Shown here: in pieces, positions 16,127 to 25,040 of the stretch
Position numbering within the stretch: position 1 is the first letter of the stretch
Layout of the letters: each line of letters begins with the position of its first letter
Source of the DNA: Chitinophagaceae bacterium
Lineage (GTDB): Bacteria > Bacteroidota > Bacteroidia > Chitinophagales > Chitinophagaceae
Reading direction: 5' to 3'
Assembly: GCA_016786745.1 (NCBI GenBank)
Contig: JAEUVS010000044.1
Location: 1-64,000 of the forward strand
Length of the DNA stretch: 64,000 nucleotides
Translations under genes and position numbers: made by a program
Notes under the pieces: model-generated
What the model saw: only the letters and a program-made list of their open reading frames with translations
What the model was told of the DNA's origin: nothing
The model's database searches: none

Positions 16127-19100
16127 TCAGCTGCAACCCATGCTGTTGCCGCAATTGAGGCATTTGTAGCATGTACCGCTCCTGATGGTGATGTGTCCGC
16201 AGGTGTTGCAGGCAGGCGCATCGCTCTGCATACTTTTCGCCGCAACATTTACAGCGTCCATATTGGGCGCCTTCTCAGCTTTCGGTTTTTGTTTCTGTTC
16301 GCCGGAAGGCTTGTTACCTGATGATGGCGTTGGAACAATTCTTATATCACTGAGAGCCGGAGCGCCTTTTTCGTATTCGAGTGAAGTAGGAATATCGTCC
16401 CAGTCGTCGGTTCCGCTGTTGCCTATTTCTGGTTTGTCGAGAACATGAACGAGGTCTGTTCTGCCGAGATATTCATAGGCCAGAGCCCTGAAAATGAAAT
16501 CTACTATTGACGTAGCGCTCTTGATATTCGGATGGTCGACCATACCGGCTGGCTCGAAGCGTGTGAACACAAATTTTTCAACGAACTCTTCGAGAGGCAC
16601 GCCATATTGCAGGCCGATAGAGATAGATATCGCGAAACAGTTGAGCATGCTTCTCATCGTAGCGCCTTCTTTTGCCATATCTATAAATATCTCTCCTACA
16701 GTTCCGTCGGCATATTCACCTGTGCGAAGGAAAAGAGCCTGTCCATTGATTTTTGCTTTCTGCGTGAAGCCGCGGCGTTTTGCAGGTAATGTTCTGCGCT
16801 CAACAATGGTAGCGAGCTCTCTCTTCAGTTTTGTATCGGGCGAAGCCTGTACGCGTTTCTGTACTTCTTCGAGCAATTCCTTTACAGTGAGCTTGCCGAG
16901 ATCAACGATGTTCGATTCGGTTGACACTGGTGTGTCCATTGCGAGCGGCGCTGCTGCAGCTTCGGTCTCTTCGGTTTTTTTCTTTTTATCGCTCTTGTTA
17001 CTAAGTGGTTGCGAAAGTTTTGAGCCGTCGCGGTATAATGCACAGGCCTTAAGACCAAGTTGCCAGCTAAGCAAATAGGCATCAGCTATTTCTTCAACTG
17101 TTGATTCGTTTGGCAGGTTGATGGTTTTTGAAATCGCGCCGCTGATGAAAGGTTGTGCGGCGGCCATCATCCTGATATGTCCATGAGCATGAATATAGCG
17201 TTCGCCTTTTTTACCGCATTTGTTTGCGCAATCGAAAACGGGAAGGTGTTCAGCTTTCAGGAATGGAGCGCCTTCAACGGTCATGGTGCCGCAGATAAAA
17301 TCGTTGGCGCTTTCAATTTGTTCTTCGGTGAAGCCGAGCGCTTCGAGCAGGCTCCATTCGAAATTGAAATATTGTTCAGGCGAAAATCCGAGACGCTGCA
17401 GGCATTCTTCACCAAGTGTGTATACGTTGAAAACAAATCCTATTTCAAATGCTGAAGAAACTGCGGCGTCGAGTTTTTTGATTTCCTCGGCAATAAATCC
17501 TTTTTCGCTGAGCGACTGGTGATTGATATGAGGAGCGCCGGCAAAGGTTCCTGCGCCTACCGCATATTTTACAATTGCGTCAATTTCTTTTTCTGAGTAT
17601 TTGAGATTTCTGAGCGCCGCGGGTACCGACTGGTTGATGATACGAAAATATCCGCCACCGCTGAGCTTTTTGAATTTTACCAGTGCGAAGTCGGGTTCAA
17701 CGCCAGTAGTGTCGCAATCCATTACGAGACCGATGGTGCCCGTTGGTGCAATCACCGTTGTTTGTGCGTTGCGATAGCCATACTTCTCCCCGAGCTGCAC
17801 CGCGTCGTCCCATGCTTTTGTTGCGGCAGATAATAAATAGTCGGGGCAGTATTTGGCTTTGAGGCCAACGGGTTTTATTCCGAGGTTTTCATATTCGTCT
17901 GCGTCGTAGGCTGCGAGGCGGTGGTTGCGTATTACGCGGAGCATTTCATCCCTGTTCTCATTATACCTGGGAAATGGCCCGAGTATAGAAGCGAGTTCAG
18001 CAGATGTTTTATAGGAAATGCCGGTCATGATCGCAGTGATGGCGCCTGCTATTCCGCGTGCCTCTTCTGAATCGTAAGCGATACCCATTACCATGAGCAT
18101 TGAGCCCAGGTTCGCATAGCCGAGACCGAGAGTACGGTAGTCATAGCTGAGCTGTGCCACTTCTTTAGAAGGGAACTGGGCCATGAGCACGGAGATTTCG
18201 AGAACGGTTGTCCACAACCTGCATGTATATGCGAAGCCTTCCACATCAATGATGTTGGTGGATTCGTCGTAGAAACGGCGGAGGTTAACTGAGGCCAGAT
18301 TGCACGCTGTGTTATCGAGGAACATGTATTCGCTGCATGGGTTGGAGGCCCGAATACGTCCACCATTCGGGCACGTATGCCATTCATTGATGGTGGTATC
18401 GTATTGGGTACCCGGGTCTGCGCAACGCCAAGCTGCATAAGCGATCTGGTTCCAAACTTCTTTGGCGGGAATTTTTTTCATTACCCTGCCATCCATTCTT
18501 GCCTTCAGTTCCCAGTCTTCATCGTTTTGTAATCTCTCGAAGAATTCATTGGGAATTCTAACGGAGTTGTTTGAGTTTTGTCCGGACACGGTTCTGTAAG
18601 CTTCGCCTTCGTAATCGCTGGGGTACCCTGCTGCGATGAGTGCGGCTACTTTCTTCTCTTCTTCCTGTTTCCAGTTGATAAAACCCATGATTTCGGGGTG
18701 GTCGAGATCGAGGCACACCATTTTGGCTGCGCGCCTGGTGGTGCCGCCGCTCTTGATGGCTCCTGCGGCGCGGTCGCCTATTTTAAGGAAGCTCATGAGG
18801 CCGCTCGATGTTCCTCCGCCTGAGAGTTTTTCGCCTTCTCCCCTGATGCTGGAAAAGTTGGTACCTACGCCTGAACCATATTTAAATATGCGTGCTTCAC
18901 GAACCCAGAGGTCCATGATGCCGCCTTCGTTCACGAGGTCGTCTTCAACACTCAGGATGAAGCAGGCGTGGGGTTGAGGCCTTTCATAAGCGGAGGTTGA
19001 TTTTTTAAGCTGGCCGTCGGCGCCATCAACAAAATAGTGCCCCTGTGGTTTTCCTTTGATGCCATAGCTTTCGTATAGCCCGGTGTTGAACCACTGGGGG

Positions 19101-19498
19101 CTGTTCGGTACGCAGGCCTGGTTGAGGATACAATAAACAAGCTCTTCATAAAATACGGTTGCATCTTCACCTGATGCGAAGTAGCCGTTTCTTTCACCCC
19201 AAACCTTCCAGCAGTTCGCGAGGCGGTGGGCCACCTGTTTAACAGATGTTTCGCGGCCCGTTGAACCGTCGGCAAGCGGAACTCCTGCCTTGCGGAAATA
19301 TTTTTGTGCAAGTATGTCTGTGGCTATCTGGCTCCACTGCTTCGGCACCTCTACGTTCGTCATCTCAAACACAACTTCGCCGCTCGGATTGCGTATCACC
19401 GACGTGCGGTAGTCGTATTCAAATTGATCAAAAACATCAACGCCCGCTTTGGTAAAGCGACGCGAAAACCGCAATCCGTTTTGTGAATGATTTTGCAT
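16127..19498 (-). CDS. nrdJ: Class II (adenosylcobalamin-dependent) ribonucleotide reductase
   Basis: A 1123-residue enzyme reducing ribonucleotides to deoxyribonucleotides. Active-site motifs include [18 protein letters not shown] and the central [16 protein letters not shown]. The C-terminal domain has a redox/zinc-type tail C-N-T-C-G-H then C-Y-K-C-L-N-C-G. Its single-chain form and length match class II enzymes that use vitamin B12 and need no oxygen. No small-subunit gene is nearby. Its 5' region carries a perfect DnaA box but no recognisable cobalamin riboswitch. Confidence 0.93.
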   Translation of the reverse strand: MQNHSQNGLRFSRRFTKAGVDVFDQFEYDYRTSVIRNPSGEVVFEMTNVEVPKQWSQIATDILAQKYFRKAGVPLADGSTGRETSVKQVAHRLANCWKVWGERNGYFASGEDATVFYEELVYCILNQACVPNSPQWFNTGLYESYGIKGKPQGHYFVDGADGQLKKSTSAYERPQPHACFILSVEDDLVNEGGIMDLWVREARIFKYGSGVGTNFSSIRGEGEKLSGGGTSSGLMSFLKIGDRAAGAIKSGGTTRRAAKMVCLDLDHPEIMGFINWKQEEEKKVAALIAAGYPSDYEGEAYRTVSGQNSNNSVRIPNEFFERLQNDEDWELKARMDGRVMKKIPAKEVWNQIAYAAWRCADPGTQYDTTINEWHTCPNGGRIRASNPCSEYMFLDNTACNLASVNLRRFYDESTNIIDVEGFAYTCRLWTTVLEISVLMAQFPSKEVAQLSYDYRTLGLGYANLGSMLMVMGIAYDSEEARGIAGAITAIMTGISYKTSAELASILGPFPRYNENRDEMLRVIRNHRLAAYDADEYENLGIKPVGLKAKYCPDYLLSAATKAWDDAVQLGEKYGYRNAQTTVIAPTGTIGLVMDCDTTGVEPDFALVKFKKLSGGGYFRIINQSVPAALRNLKYSEKEIDAIVKYAVGAGTFAGAPHINHQSLSEKGFIAEEIKKLDAAVSSAFEIGFVFNVYTLGEECLQRLGFSPEQYFNFEWSLLEALGFTEEQIESANDFICGTMTVEGAPFLKAEHLPVFDCANKCGKKGERYIHAHGHIRMMAAAQPFISGAISKTINLPNESTVEEIADAYLLSWQLGLKACALYRDGSKLSQPLSNKSDKKKKTEETEAAAAPLAMDTPVSTESNIVDLGKLTVKELLEEVQKRVQASPDTKLKRELATIVERRTLPAKRRGFTQKAKINGQALFLRTGEYADGTVGEIFIDMAKEGATMRSMLNCFAISISIGLQYGVPLEEFVEKFVFTRFEPAGMVDHPNIKSATSIVDFIFRALAYEYLGRTDLVHVLDKPEIGNSGTDDWDDIPTSLEYEKGAPALSDIRIVPTPSSGNKPSGEQKQKPKAEKAPNMDAVNVAAKSMQSDAPACNTCGHITIRSGTCYKCLNCGNSMGCS

Positions 19499-19640
19499 AG
19501 CCAGAAGTATTTAAAGAGTAAAGTAAATTTTTAGTAAAAACCTTTTATTAAAATCCCCTTGTCGATTTAAAAGAAATTCTTTGTGGGTAGACGAAAATAT
19601 TCTTGTGTTCTGAAATAACCCTTTCGAAATATGCACAGGT

Positions 19641-19649
19641 TGTGGATAA
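19641..19649 (-). promoter_or_regulatory. Perfect DnaA-box sequence upstream of nrdJ
   Basis: The minus strand reads TTATCCACA, the consensus DnaA site, 143 nt ahead of the nrdJ start. In other bacteria DnaA controls ribonucleotide reductase genes. A single 9-mer can occur by chance in 64 kb; its place in front of an RNR gene raises interest. Confidence 0.4.
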
Positions 19650-19734
19650 GCAAGTGTGCAAAAAAAGTTTCGCAAGGCTGTATTGTGTTTCACGTATTTT
19701 ACATGGGAACAACCCTTATTTCCCAAAAAAATAT

Positions 19735-19750
19735 TTGGTAAAATTACCAA
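19735..19750. promoter_or_regulatory. 16-nt palindrome upstream of the GGGP synthase gene
   Basis: TTGGTAA-AA-TTACCAA (7-bp arms, 2-nt spacer) ends 52 nt before the start at 19803. It has the same arm and spacer geometry as the nadE/gldB palindrome but a different sequence. It could be an operator; no regulator is known. Confidence 0.35.
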
Positions 19751-19802
19751 TATTGAATATCTAAAAACTTTCCGCATTTTTGCGTTTACCAACAGTCCCT
19801 AC

Positions 19803-20567
19803 ATGACGCAAACTGTTTATAATTCCCTTCTTACCAGAAAAGCCAATGAACAAAAATCATTCGCCATACTTGTAGACCCTGATAAAGCTTCTCTATCGGC
19901 GATAGACAAACTCTGCACACTTGCAGTGAATGCCCGCGCCGATTACTTTTTTGTGGGTGGAAGCCTGGTCATTTCAAACAGGCTTGACGAAGTAATACTG
20001 CGCATCAGGAAAAACTGTAATATTCCCGTGCTCCTTTTTCCCGGCAGCCCATCACAAATCTCACGACACGGCGACGCGCTTCTCTACCTTTCGCTAATAT
20101 CGGGCCGTAATGCAGATCTGCTCATCGGTCAGCACGTAATATCGGCGCCATTTGTGAAGCAAAGCGGGCTCGAAATCATTTCCGCGGGTTATATGGTGAT
20201 TGATGGCGGGCTGCCAACTACCGTATCGTACATCAGCAACGCACTGCCCATTCCATCCGACAAAAGCGAGATCGCGATGTGCACCGCCATGGCAGGCGAA
20301 ATGCTCGGCATGAAGCTTATATACATGGACGCGGGCAGCGGAGCAAAACGACCTGTGCATGAGTCGCTAATCACCGCCGTGGCCGGCAACATCAGCGTGC
20401 CGCTCGTGGTAGGCGGCGGCATCACCACTCCCGAAAAAGCATATCACAATTGCAGGGCCGGAGCCGACGTCATCGTGATCGGAAACGCTTTCGAAAAAGA
20501 CCCCGAACTGATCACCGATATGGCCGCAGCTATCCACATGCTCCCGGTGAAAACTCCCAATAATTAA
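19803..20567 (+). CDS. Geranylgeranylglyceryl phosphate synthase (GGGPS/PcrB family)
   Basis: A 254-residue TIM-barrel prenyltransferase that joins an isoprenyl diphosphate to sn-glycerol-1-phosphate. Visible motifs are A-I-L-V-D-P-D-K (magnesium/substrate site), Y-F-F-V-G-G-S, G-Y-M-V-I-D-G-G, I-Y-M-D-A-G-S-G-A and the phosphate-binding V-V-G-G-G-I and D-V-I-V-I-G-N-A-F. The start at 19803 begins the conserved part. This step is best known from archaeal ether lipids; Bacteroidetes carry their own group of GGGPS enzymes, whose lipid product in these cells is not settled. Confidence 0.9.
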   Translation: MTQTVYNSLLTRKANEQKSFAILVDPDKASLSAIDKLCTLAVNARADYFFVGGSLVISNRLDEVILRIRKNCNIPVLLFPGSPSQISRHGDALLYLSLISGRNADLLIGQHVISAPFVKQSGLEIISAGYMVIDGGLPTTVSYISNALPIPSDKSEIAMCTAMAGEMLGMKLIYMDAGSGAKRPVHESLITAVAGNISVPLVVGGGITTPEKAYHNCRAGADVIVIGNAFEKDPELITDMAAAIHMLPVKTPNN

Positions 20568-20648
20568 CTAAAAAAAATACCCCTGTAACTGAAAATAGTT
20601 TTACTTTGCACTGACAAAAATTTTTACTAAAGATTAGTCCTTTGTGAA

Positions 20649-20777
20649 ATGCAAAAAAAACCTGCCAATATAATCGCCTCAACAGCCCCCGGGGCCGTTG
20701 CCATGCGTGGGTTTTTCCCTGTGCAGCCATGCGCAGTTTTTTTCTGTAGCCCAGTTCCCGTTAGGGTACGACGTTGA
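20649..20777 (+). CDS. Putative leader peptide of the arginine cluster
   Basis: A 42-codon ORF: ATG at 20649, a second in-frame ATG at codon 19, and TGA at 20775-20777. The peptide ends P-V-P-V-R-V-R-R-stop, so three of the last four codons specify arginine (AGG, CGA, CGT) directly before the arginine biosynthesis genes. A short form from codon 19 would be 24 residues, M-R-G-F-F-P-V-Q-P-C-A-V-F-F and on. Amino-acid-specific codons close to the stop of a leader ORF are the hallmark of ribosome-mediated attenuation. Expression and regulation are inferred. Confidence 0.5.
   Translation: MQKKPANIIASTAPGAVAMRGFFPVQPCAVFFCSPVPVRVRR
20719..20743 (+). terminator. Terminator-like hairpin inside the arg leader ORF
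   Basis: CTGTGC (20719-20724) pairs with GCGCAG (20731-20736), with one G-U pair and a 6-nt loop, and seven T follow at once. The stem is short, so strength is doubtful. It lies before the arginine codons, which is unlike textbook attenuators; ribosome stalling at those codons would leave it free. Confidence 0.35.
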
Positions 20778-20812
20778 TACAATCATTTACCATCTTACCT
20801 ATTGCCCGTTCC

Positions 20813-20830
20813 GGAATATTAACATATTCC
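20813..20830 (+). other. Hairpin between leader ORF and first arg gene
   Basis: GGAATAT and ATATTCC form a perfect 7-bp stem with a TAAC loop, 42 nt before the start of the next gene and 36 nt after the leader stop. No T-run follows, so it may be a processing or translation-control structure, or chance. Confidence 0.35.
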
Positions 20831-20871
20831 CGATCTAACCGGCCATTAATCATCATTTCACATGTTTAAAA

Positions 20872-21573
20872 ATGAACCAGGACCAGGAATTCCAAATATT
20901 AGTTGCAGACGAGTCGCATGAAAGCTTCGCGGAGATTATCTGTGAAGAGATGGCCTCATCCGCGCTCGCAAGAGGAACAGGAATCGCGAAAAGAAGCCCC
21001 GACTACATAAAAGAAAAAATGCGCGAAGGCAAAGCAGTGATCGCCTTCAGCAAGGATGGCATTTGGGCCGGTTTCTGCTATATCGAAACCTGGACAGGAG
21101 ATTATGTAGCGAACTCCGGACTGATCGTTGCGCCCCCATTCCGTAAAGGAGGGCTGGCAAAAAAGATCAAACAGAAAATTTTTGAGCTCAGCAGAAAAAA
21201 ATATCCCGACGCGAAAATATTCGGCCTTACAACCGGACTCGCCGTCATGAAAATTAACTCCGACCTCGGTTACGAACCGGTTACATATTCGGAACTCACG
21301 CAGGACGACGCCTTCTGGAGCGGATGCAAAAGCTGTGTGAACTACGAAATCCTCATGAGCAAGGAAAGAAAGAATTGCCTTTGCACTGCCATGTTATATG
21401 ATCCAAAGGATCACTACGAGCCTGCCGAAACAAAAGAAGATTTCAAGAAACGATCCAAGCTGTACGAACGCTTTATGCGTATCAAGCAATGGACACTCCT
21501 AAGACCCTTCCTCAAAAAAAATGGAGAGAAGTCGAAATCGAAATCTTTGTTTCAAATTTTCTTTAATCTGTAA
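20872..21573 (+). CDS. GNAT acetyltransferase, probable N-acetylglutamate synthase
   Basis: A 233-residue protein with a GNAT core at residues 8-165. The acetyl-CoA loop is seen as P-P-F-R-K-G-G-L-A-K-K-I-K, followed by L-T-T-G-L-A-V-M-K-I-N-S-D-L-G-Y-E-P-V, a common GNAT end. It is the first structural gene of the arginine cluster, 11 nt ahead of argG, where Bacteroidetes place an unusual short acetylglutamate synthase; no classical argA or argJ is present. It could instead use another acyl donor, since some members of the phylum work with succinylated intermediates. Confidence 0.75.
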   Translation: MNQDQEFQILVADESHESFAEIICEEMASSALARGTGIAKRSPDYIKEKMREGKAVIAFSKDGIWAGFCYIETWTGDYVANSGLIVAPPFRKGGLAKKIKQKIFELSRKKYPDAKIFGLTTGLAVMKINSDLGYEPVTYSELTQDDAFWSGCKSCVNYEILMSKERKNCLCTAMLYDPKDHYEPAETKEDFKKRSKLYERFMRIKQWTLLRPFLKKNGEKSKSKSLFQIFFNL

Positions 21574-21584
21574 TTACAGCATAC

Positions 21585-22793
21585 ATGTCAGCTAAAAAAG
21601 TTGTTTTAGGTTTCAGCGGTGGCCTCGATACCTCCTATTGTGTAAAATACCTGCACGACGACCTCGGTTACGAGGTGCACAGCATTACAGTTAACACTGG
21701 TGGCTTCAGCCCCGCGGAGATCAAACAAATCGAAGAACACGCATATAAGCTCGGTGTAAAGACACACACTACTGTCAACGCGATTAAAACATATTATAAT
21801 TCCATCATCCGTTATCTTATTTACGGAAACGTGCTGAAGAACAACACATATCCCTTGAGTGTAAGCGCCGAACGTCTTAGCCAGGCATTGCACATCGCAG
21901 ATCATGTTAAAGAACTGAAAGCTGTTGCCGTGGCTCATGGCAGCACCGGCGCCGGGAACGACCAGGTGAGGTTCGACATGATTTTTAATATCATGATCCC
22001 TGGTATAGAAATCCTCACTCCCATCCGCGACCTTCGGCTGAGCCGCGAACAGGAAATCGGCTACCTCCAGAAGAAGGGTGTTGATATGAACTTCAGCAAG
22101 GCAATGTATTCGATCAACAAAGGGCTATGGGGCACCAGCGTTGGAGGAAAGGAAACGCTTTCGTCGCGGGGTATGCTGCCTGAAGAAGCATGGCCCACGC
22201 AGCTGGCTAAAACAGGCAGCGAGGAAGTACGTTTGCATTTTGAGAAGGGCGAGTTGAAGAAAGTAAACAACGAAGAATTCGGCCACTCCAGCGACGCAAT
22301 ACAATATCTTCAAACTATTGCCGGTCCATATGCAATAGGACGCGATATACATGTTGGCGACACGATCATCGGAATAAAAGGCAGAGTGGGTTTTGAAGCT
22401 GCCGCACCAATGGTAATTCTGAAAGCGCACCATGCGCTCGAAAAACATGTGCTTACCAAATGGCAGCTTTCGTGGAAGGACCAGCTTGCCCAGTTTTATG
22501 GCAACTGGCTGCATGAAGGCCAGATACTCGACCCGGTAATGCGCGATATAGAGAACTTCCTCGAAAATTCGCAACGCAACGTTACCGGGGATGTGTTTGT
22601 TCAACTGATGCCCTACCGTTTTACCGTAACAGGAATTGAATCGCCGTTCGATCTTATGAGCAGCAAGTTTGGAAAATATGGTGAGATGAATAATGGCTGG
22701 ACAGGCGAAGACGTACGTGGGTTCAGCAAGATATTCGGCAACCAGACGATGATTTATCACCAGGTAAAAGAAGACGCAAATGGCAAATCTTAA
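21585..22793 (+). CDS. argG: Argininosuccinate synthase
   Basis: A 402-residue cytosolic enzyme that joins citrulline and aspartate using ATP. The N-terminal P-loop-type motif V-L-G-F-S-G-G-L-D-T-S-Y-C (residues 7-19) and the A-V-A-H-G-S-T-G-A-G-N-D-Q-V-R-F region match ArgG. Length is normal. Its last 14 nt overlap argC. In this pathway it acts after citrulline has been released by deacylation. Confidence 0.93.
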   Translation: MSAKKVVLGFSGGLDTSYCVKYLHDDLGYEVHSITVNTGGFSPAEIKQIEEHAYKLGVKTHTTVNAIKTYYNSIIRYLIYGNVLKNNTYPLSVSAERLSQALHIADHVKELKAVAVAHGSTGAGNDQVRFDMIFNIMIPGIEILTPIRDLRLSREQEIGYLQKKGVDMNFSKAMYSINKGLWGTSVGGKETLSSRGMLPEEAWPTQLAKTGSEEVRLHFEKGELKKVNNEEFGHSSDAIQYLQTIAGPYAIGRDIHVGDTIIGIKGRVGFEAAAPMVILKAHHALEKHVLTKWQLSWKDQLAQFYGNWLHEGQILDPVMRDIENFLENSQRNVTGDVFVQLMPYRFTVTGIESPFDLMSSKFGKYGEMNNGWTGEDVRGFSKIFGNQTMIYHQVKEDANGKS

Positions 22794-23769
22794 AGCAGGA
22801 ATAGTGGGCGGCGCCGGTTACACCGGTGGCGAACTGATAAGATTGCTTATCAATCACCCGCGGGTAAACATATCATTCATTCATAGCAATAGCAACAGCG
22901 GAAATGCCGTAAGCAAAGTACACGCAGACCTTGAAGGAGAAACAGATCTTGTTTTCACCAACCAACTAAGCAACGATGTTGACGTACTGTTCCTTTGTGT
23001 CGGACACGGCGAAGCGCGCAAATTTCTGGAACAAAATAAAATTGCTGATCATGTGCGCATAATCGATTTGTCGCAGGATTTCAGGTTGAAAAAAAATTCC
23101 ACCCTCGACAACCGGGAATTTGTGTATGGTTTACCCGAGTTAAATAAGGAAGAAATTTCATCTGCAAAAAATATTGCGAACCCGGGTTGTTTTGCAACAT
23201 CCATACAACTCGGACTGTTGCCTCTCGCGAAAGAGAAGCTGCTTGGCAACGTTTATACAACCGGCATTACCGGGTCAACAGGCGCTGGCCAGGGCTTTTC
23301 GTCTTCGTCGCACTTTTCGTGGCGCGCGAATAATATACAGGCATACAAAACGCTTAACCACCAGCATATAAAGGAAATTATGCAATCGCTCGGGCAATTG
23401 CAGCCGGGGTTGTCGGGAGATAACGAGAAGTTGAGCTTTGTTCCATGGCGAGGTGATTTTACGCGCGGAATTTTTATCAGCTCGCAGCTCGATTGCGATG
23501 TGAGTGAAAAAGAGTTAACGGAGATGTATGAAGAATTCTACGATGATGATCCGTTTGTTCATGTCAGTCGCGAGCCGATATACCTGAAGCAGGTGGTGAA
23601 CAACAACAAGTGCCTGATACAACTTGAAAAAGTGGGAAGCAAGCTTGTTGTCCATTCTATCATAGATAACTTGCTGAAGGGCGCCTCGGGCCAGGCGGTG
23701 CAAAACATGAATATCATGTTCGGCCTCGAAGAAACAGCGGGCCTTAAACTGAAGGCAAACGCATTTTAA
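22780..23769 (+). CDS. argC: N-acetyl-gamma-glutamyl-phosphate reductase
   Basis: A 329-residue NADPH enzyme of the arginine pathway. The Rossmann start I-V-G-G-A-G-Y-T-G-G-E-L-I-R-L-L is at residues 8-23, and the catalytic cysteine lies in N-P-G-C-F-A-T-S. The start ATG lies inside the end of argG, implying coupled translation. It reduces the phosphate made by ArgB. Confidence 0.95.
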   Translation: MANLKAGIVGGAGYTGGELIRLLINHPRVNISFIHSNSNSGNAVSKVHADLEGETDLVFTNQLSNDVDVLFLCVGHGEARKFLEQNKIADHVRIIDLSQDFRLKKNSTLDNREFVYGLPELNKEEISSAKNIANPGCFATSIQLGLLPLAKEKLLGNVYTTGITGSTGAGQGFSSSSHFSWRANNIQAYKTLNHQHIKEIMQSLGQLQPGLSGDNEKLSFVPWRGDFTRGIFISSQLDCDVSEKELTEMYEEFYDDDPFVHVSREPIYLKQVVNNNKCLIQLEKVGSKLVVHSIIDNLLKGASGQAVQNMNIMFGLEETAGLKLKANAF

Positions 23770-23790
23770 AATCAACAAAGGTTTACTACA

Positions 23791-24939
23791 ATGAAATTAT
23801 TCGACGTATATCCACTCAACGATATCACGATCACCAAGGCTAAAGGATCGTATGTGTGGGATGATAAAGGTGATCAGTATCTCGACATGTATGGAGGTCA
23901 CGCCGTGATCTCAATCGGGCACACACATCCTCACTATGTTGAGAGGATCACCGAACAGATAAAGAAAGTTGGGTTCTATTCCAATTCAATTAAAATACCG
24001 CTCCAGGCTGAACTTTCAGAAAAGCTCGGGAGGGTAAGCGGCAAGAACGACTACCAACTTTTTCTTTGTAATTCCGGGGCAGAAGCAAATGAAAACGCGT
24101 TAAAGCTTGCATCGTTTTACAACGGGCGTAAAAAAATTATCGCGTTCAGCAAATCTTTTCATGGCCGTACATCGCTTGCTGTTGCAGCAACAGATAACAA
24201 AGCGATAGTGGCGCCGGTGAATGAAACCGACAATGTAATATTTCTTCCGTTTAATGATATTGACGCCCTTGAAAAAACATTTGGTGAGAATGGGAGCGAA
24301 ATTTCTTCTGTGATTGTGGAAGGTATACAGGGTGTTGGCGGAATACGGGTGGCCGATACTGAATTCTTACAGGCAATACGCAGGCTTTGCGACAAACACA
24401 ATGCCGTATTCATCGCCGATGGTGTGCAATGCGGTTATGGTCGCACGGGTAAATTCTTTTCGCATGACTATGCGGGCGTGGACGCTGATATCTATTCTAT
24501 GGCGAAGGGCATGGGTAATGGGTTTCCTGTTGCTGGAATACTGATTTCTCCGAAATTTCAACCGAAGCATGGCATGCTTGGAACTACATTCGGTGGCAAC
24601 CATCTTGCCTGCGCGGCCGCGCTCGCGGTACTGGAAGTGATGGAGGAGGAAAATCTCATGAAGAATGCCGCTGAAACGGGAGAGTATATCATCAACGAGC
24701 TGAAAGCGATTCCCGTGTTGCAAAATGTGCGTGGTAAGGGATTGATAATAGGTTTTGATGTGCCCGGAGAATTGAAAGACATGCGGAAGAACCTGTTGTG
24801 GAACCATAAAATATTTACGGGAGAAGCAAAACCAAATGTGATCAGGTTGCTGCCTTCGCTTGCGTTGAGGAAAAAGGATGCAGATGAATTTTTGGAGGCG
24901 GTGATGGAAGAGGTGACGGTTGGCAGACCGTCATCCTGA
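23791..24939 (+). CDS. argD: Acetylornithine (or succinylornithine) aminotransferase
   Basis: A 382-residue class III PLP enzyme converting acylated glutamate semialdehyde to acylated ornithine. It shows N-S-G-A-E-A-N-E-N-A-L-K, F-H-G-R-T, F-I-A-D-G-V-Q-C-G-Y-G-R-T-G and the lysine in Y-S-M-A-K-G-M-G-N-G-F. It is 21 nt behind argC. The last codons and the stop lie inside a dispersed palindromic repeat (24930-25027), so its C-terminal P-S-S end was probably reshaped by that insertion. Confidence 0.92.
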   Translation: MKLFDVYPLNDITITKAKGSYVWDDKGDQYLDMYGGHAVISIGHTHPHYVERITEQIKKVGFYSNSIKIPLQAELSEKLGRVSGKNDYQLFLCNSGAEANENALKLASFYNGRKKIIAFSKSFHGRTSLAVAATDNKAIVAPVNETDNVIFLPFNDIDALEKTFGENGSEISSVIVEGIQGVGGIRVADTEFLQAIRRLCDKHNAVFIADGVQCGYGRTGKFFSHDYAGVDADIYSMAKGMGNGFPVAGILISPKFQPKHGMLGTTFGGNHLACAAALAVLEVMEEENLMKNAAETGEYIINELKAIPVLQNVRGKGLIIGFDVPGELKDMRKNLLWNHKIFTGEAKPNVIRLLPSLALRKKDADEFLEAVMEEVTVGRPSS

Positions 24940-25027
24940 GCCCATTCGGCTAACGCCTCAGGGGTAAACTCCGCGAAGGATCTTGTTACACGCGATCCCT
25001 CACACGCCTGCGGCGGTTCGGGATGAC
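24930..25027. repeat. REP-like palindromic element at the argD / carbamoyltransferase junction
   Basis: A 98-nt element bounded by GTCATCC (24930-24936) and GGATGAC (25021-25027). Inside are further paired arms: CCTGAG (24935-24940) with CTCAGG (24957-24962), GGATC with GATCC, and CGCC-TGC-GGCG. The bounded, nested-palindrome build is like dispersed intergenic repeats in many genomes. It covers the argD stop and supplies an alternative ATG for the next gene. Confidence 0.7.
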
Positions 25028-25040
25028 AAAAACGAGTCAA

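Larger units (their letters stand above)
19499..19802. other. Divergent intergenic region between nrdJ and the GGGP synthase gene
   Basis: This 304-nt AT-rich region has no coding potential that I would trust; the weak frame open from 19656 lacks family similarity before 19803. It holds a perfect DnaA box (19641-19649) and a 16-nt palindrome (19735-19750). I see no riboswitch, tRNA or terminator. Confidence 0.6.
20568..20871 (+). other. Leader region of the arginine cluster
   Basis: This 304-nt stretch before the first arg gene contains a 42-codon ORF (20649-20777) ending in arginine codons, a hairpin with T-run inside it (20719-20743), and a second hairpin (20813-20830) close to the next gene. 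The arrangement suggests a regulatory leader transcript. No ARG-box-type palindrome is evident. Confidence 0.6.

Noticed and set aside
19499..19640. Cobalamin riboswitch before the B12-dependent ribonucleotide reductase
   Set aside because: I looked for B12-box-like sequence and multi-stem folding and found none.
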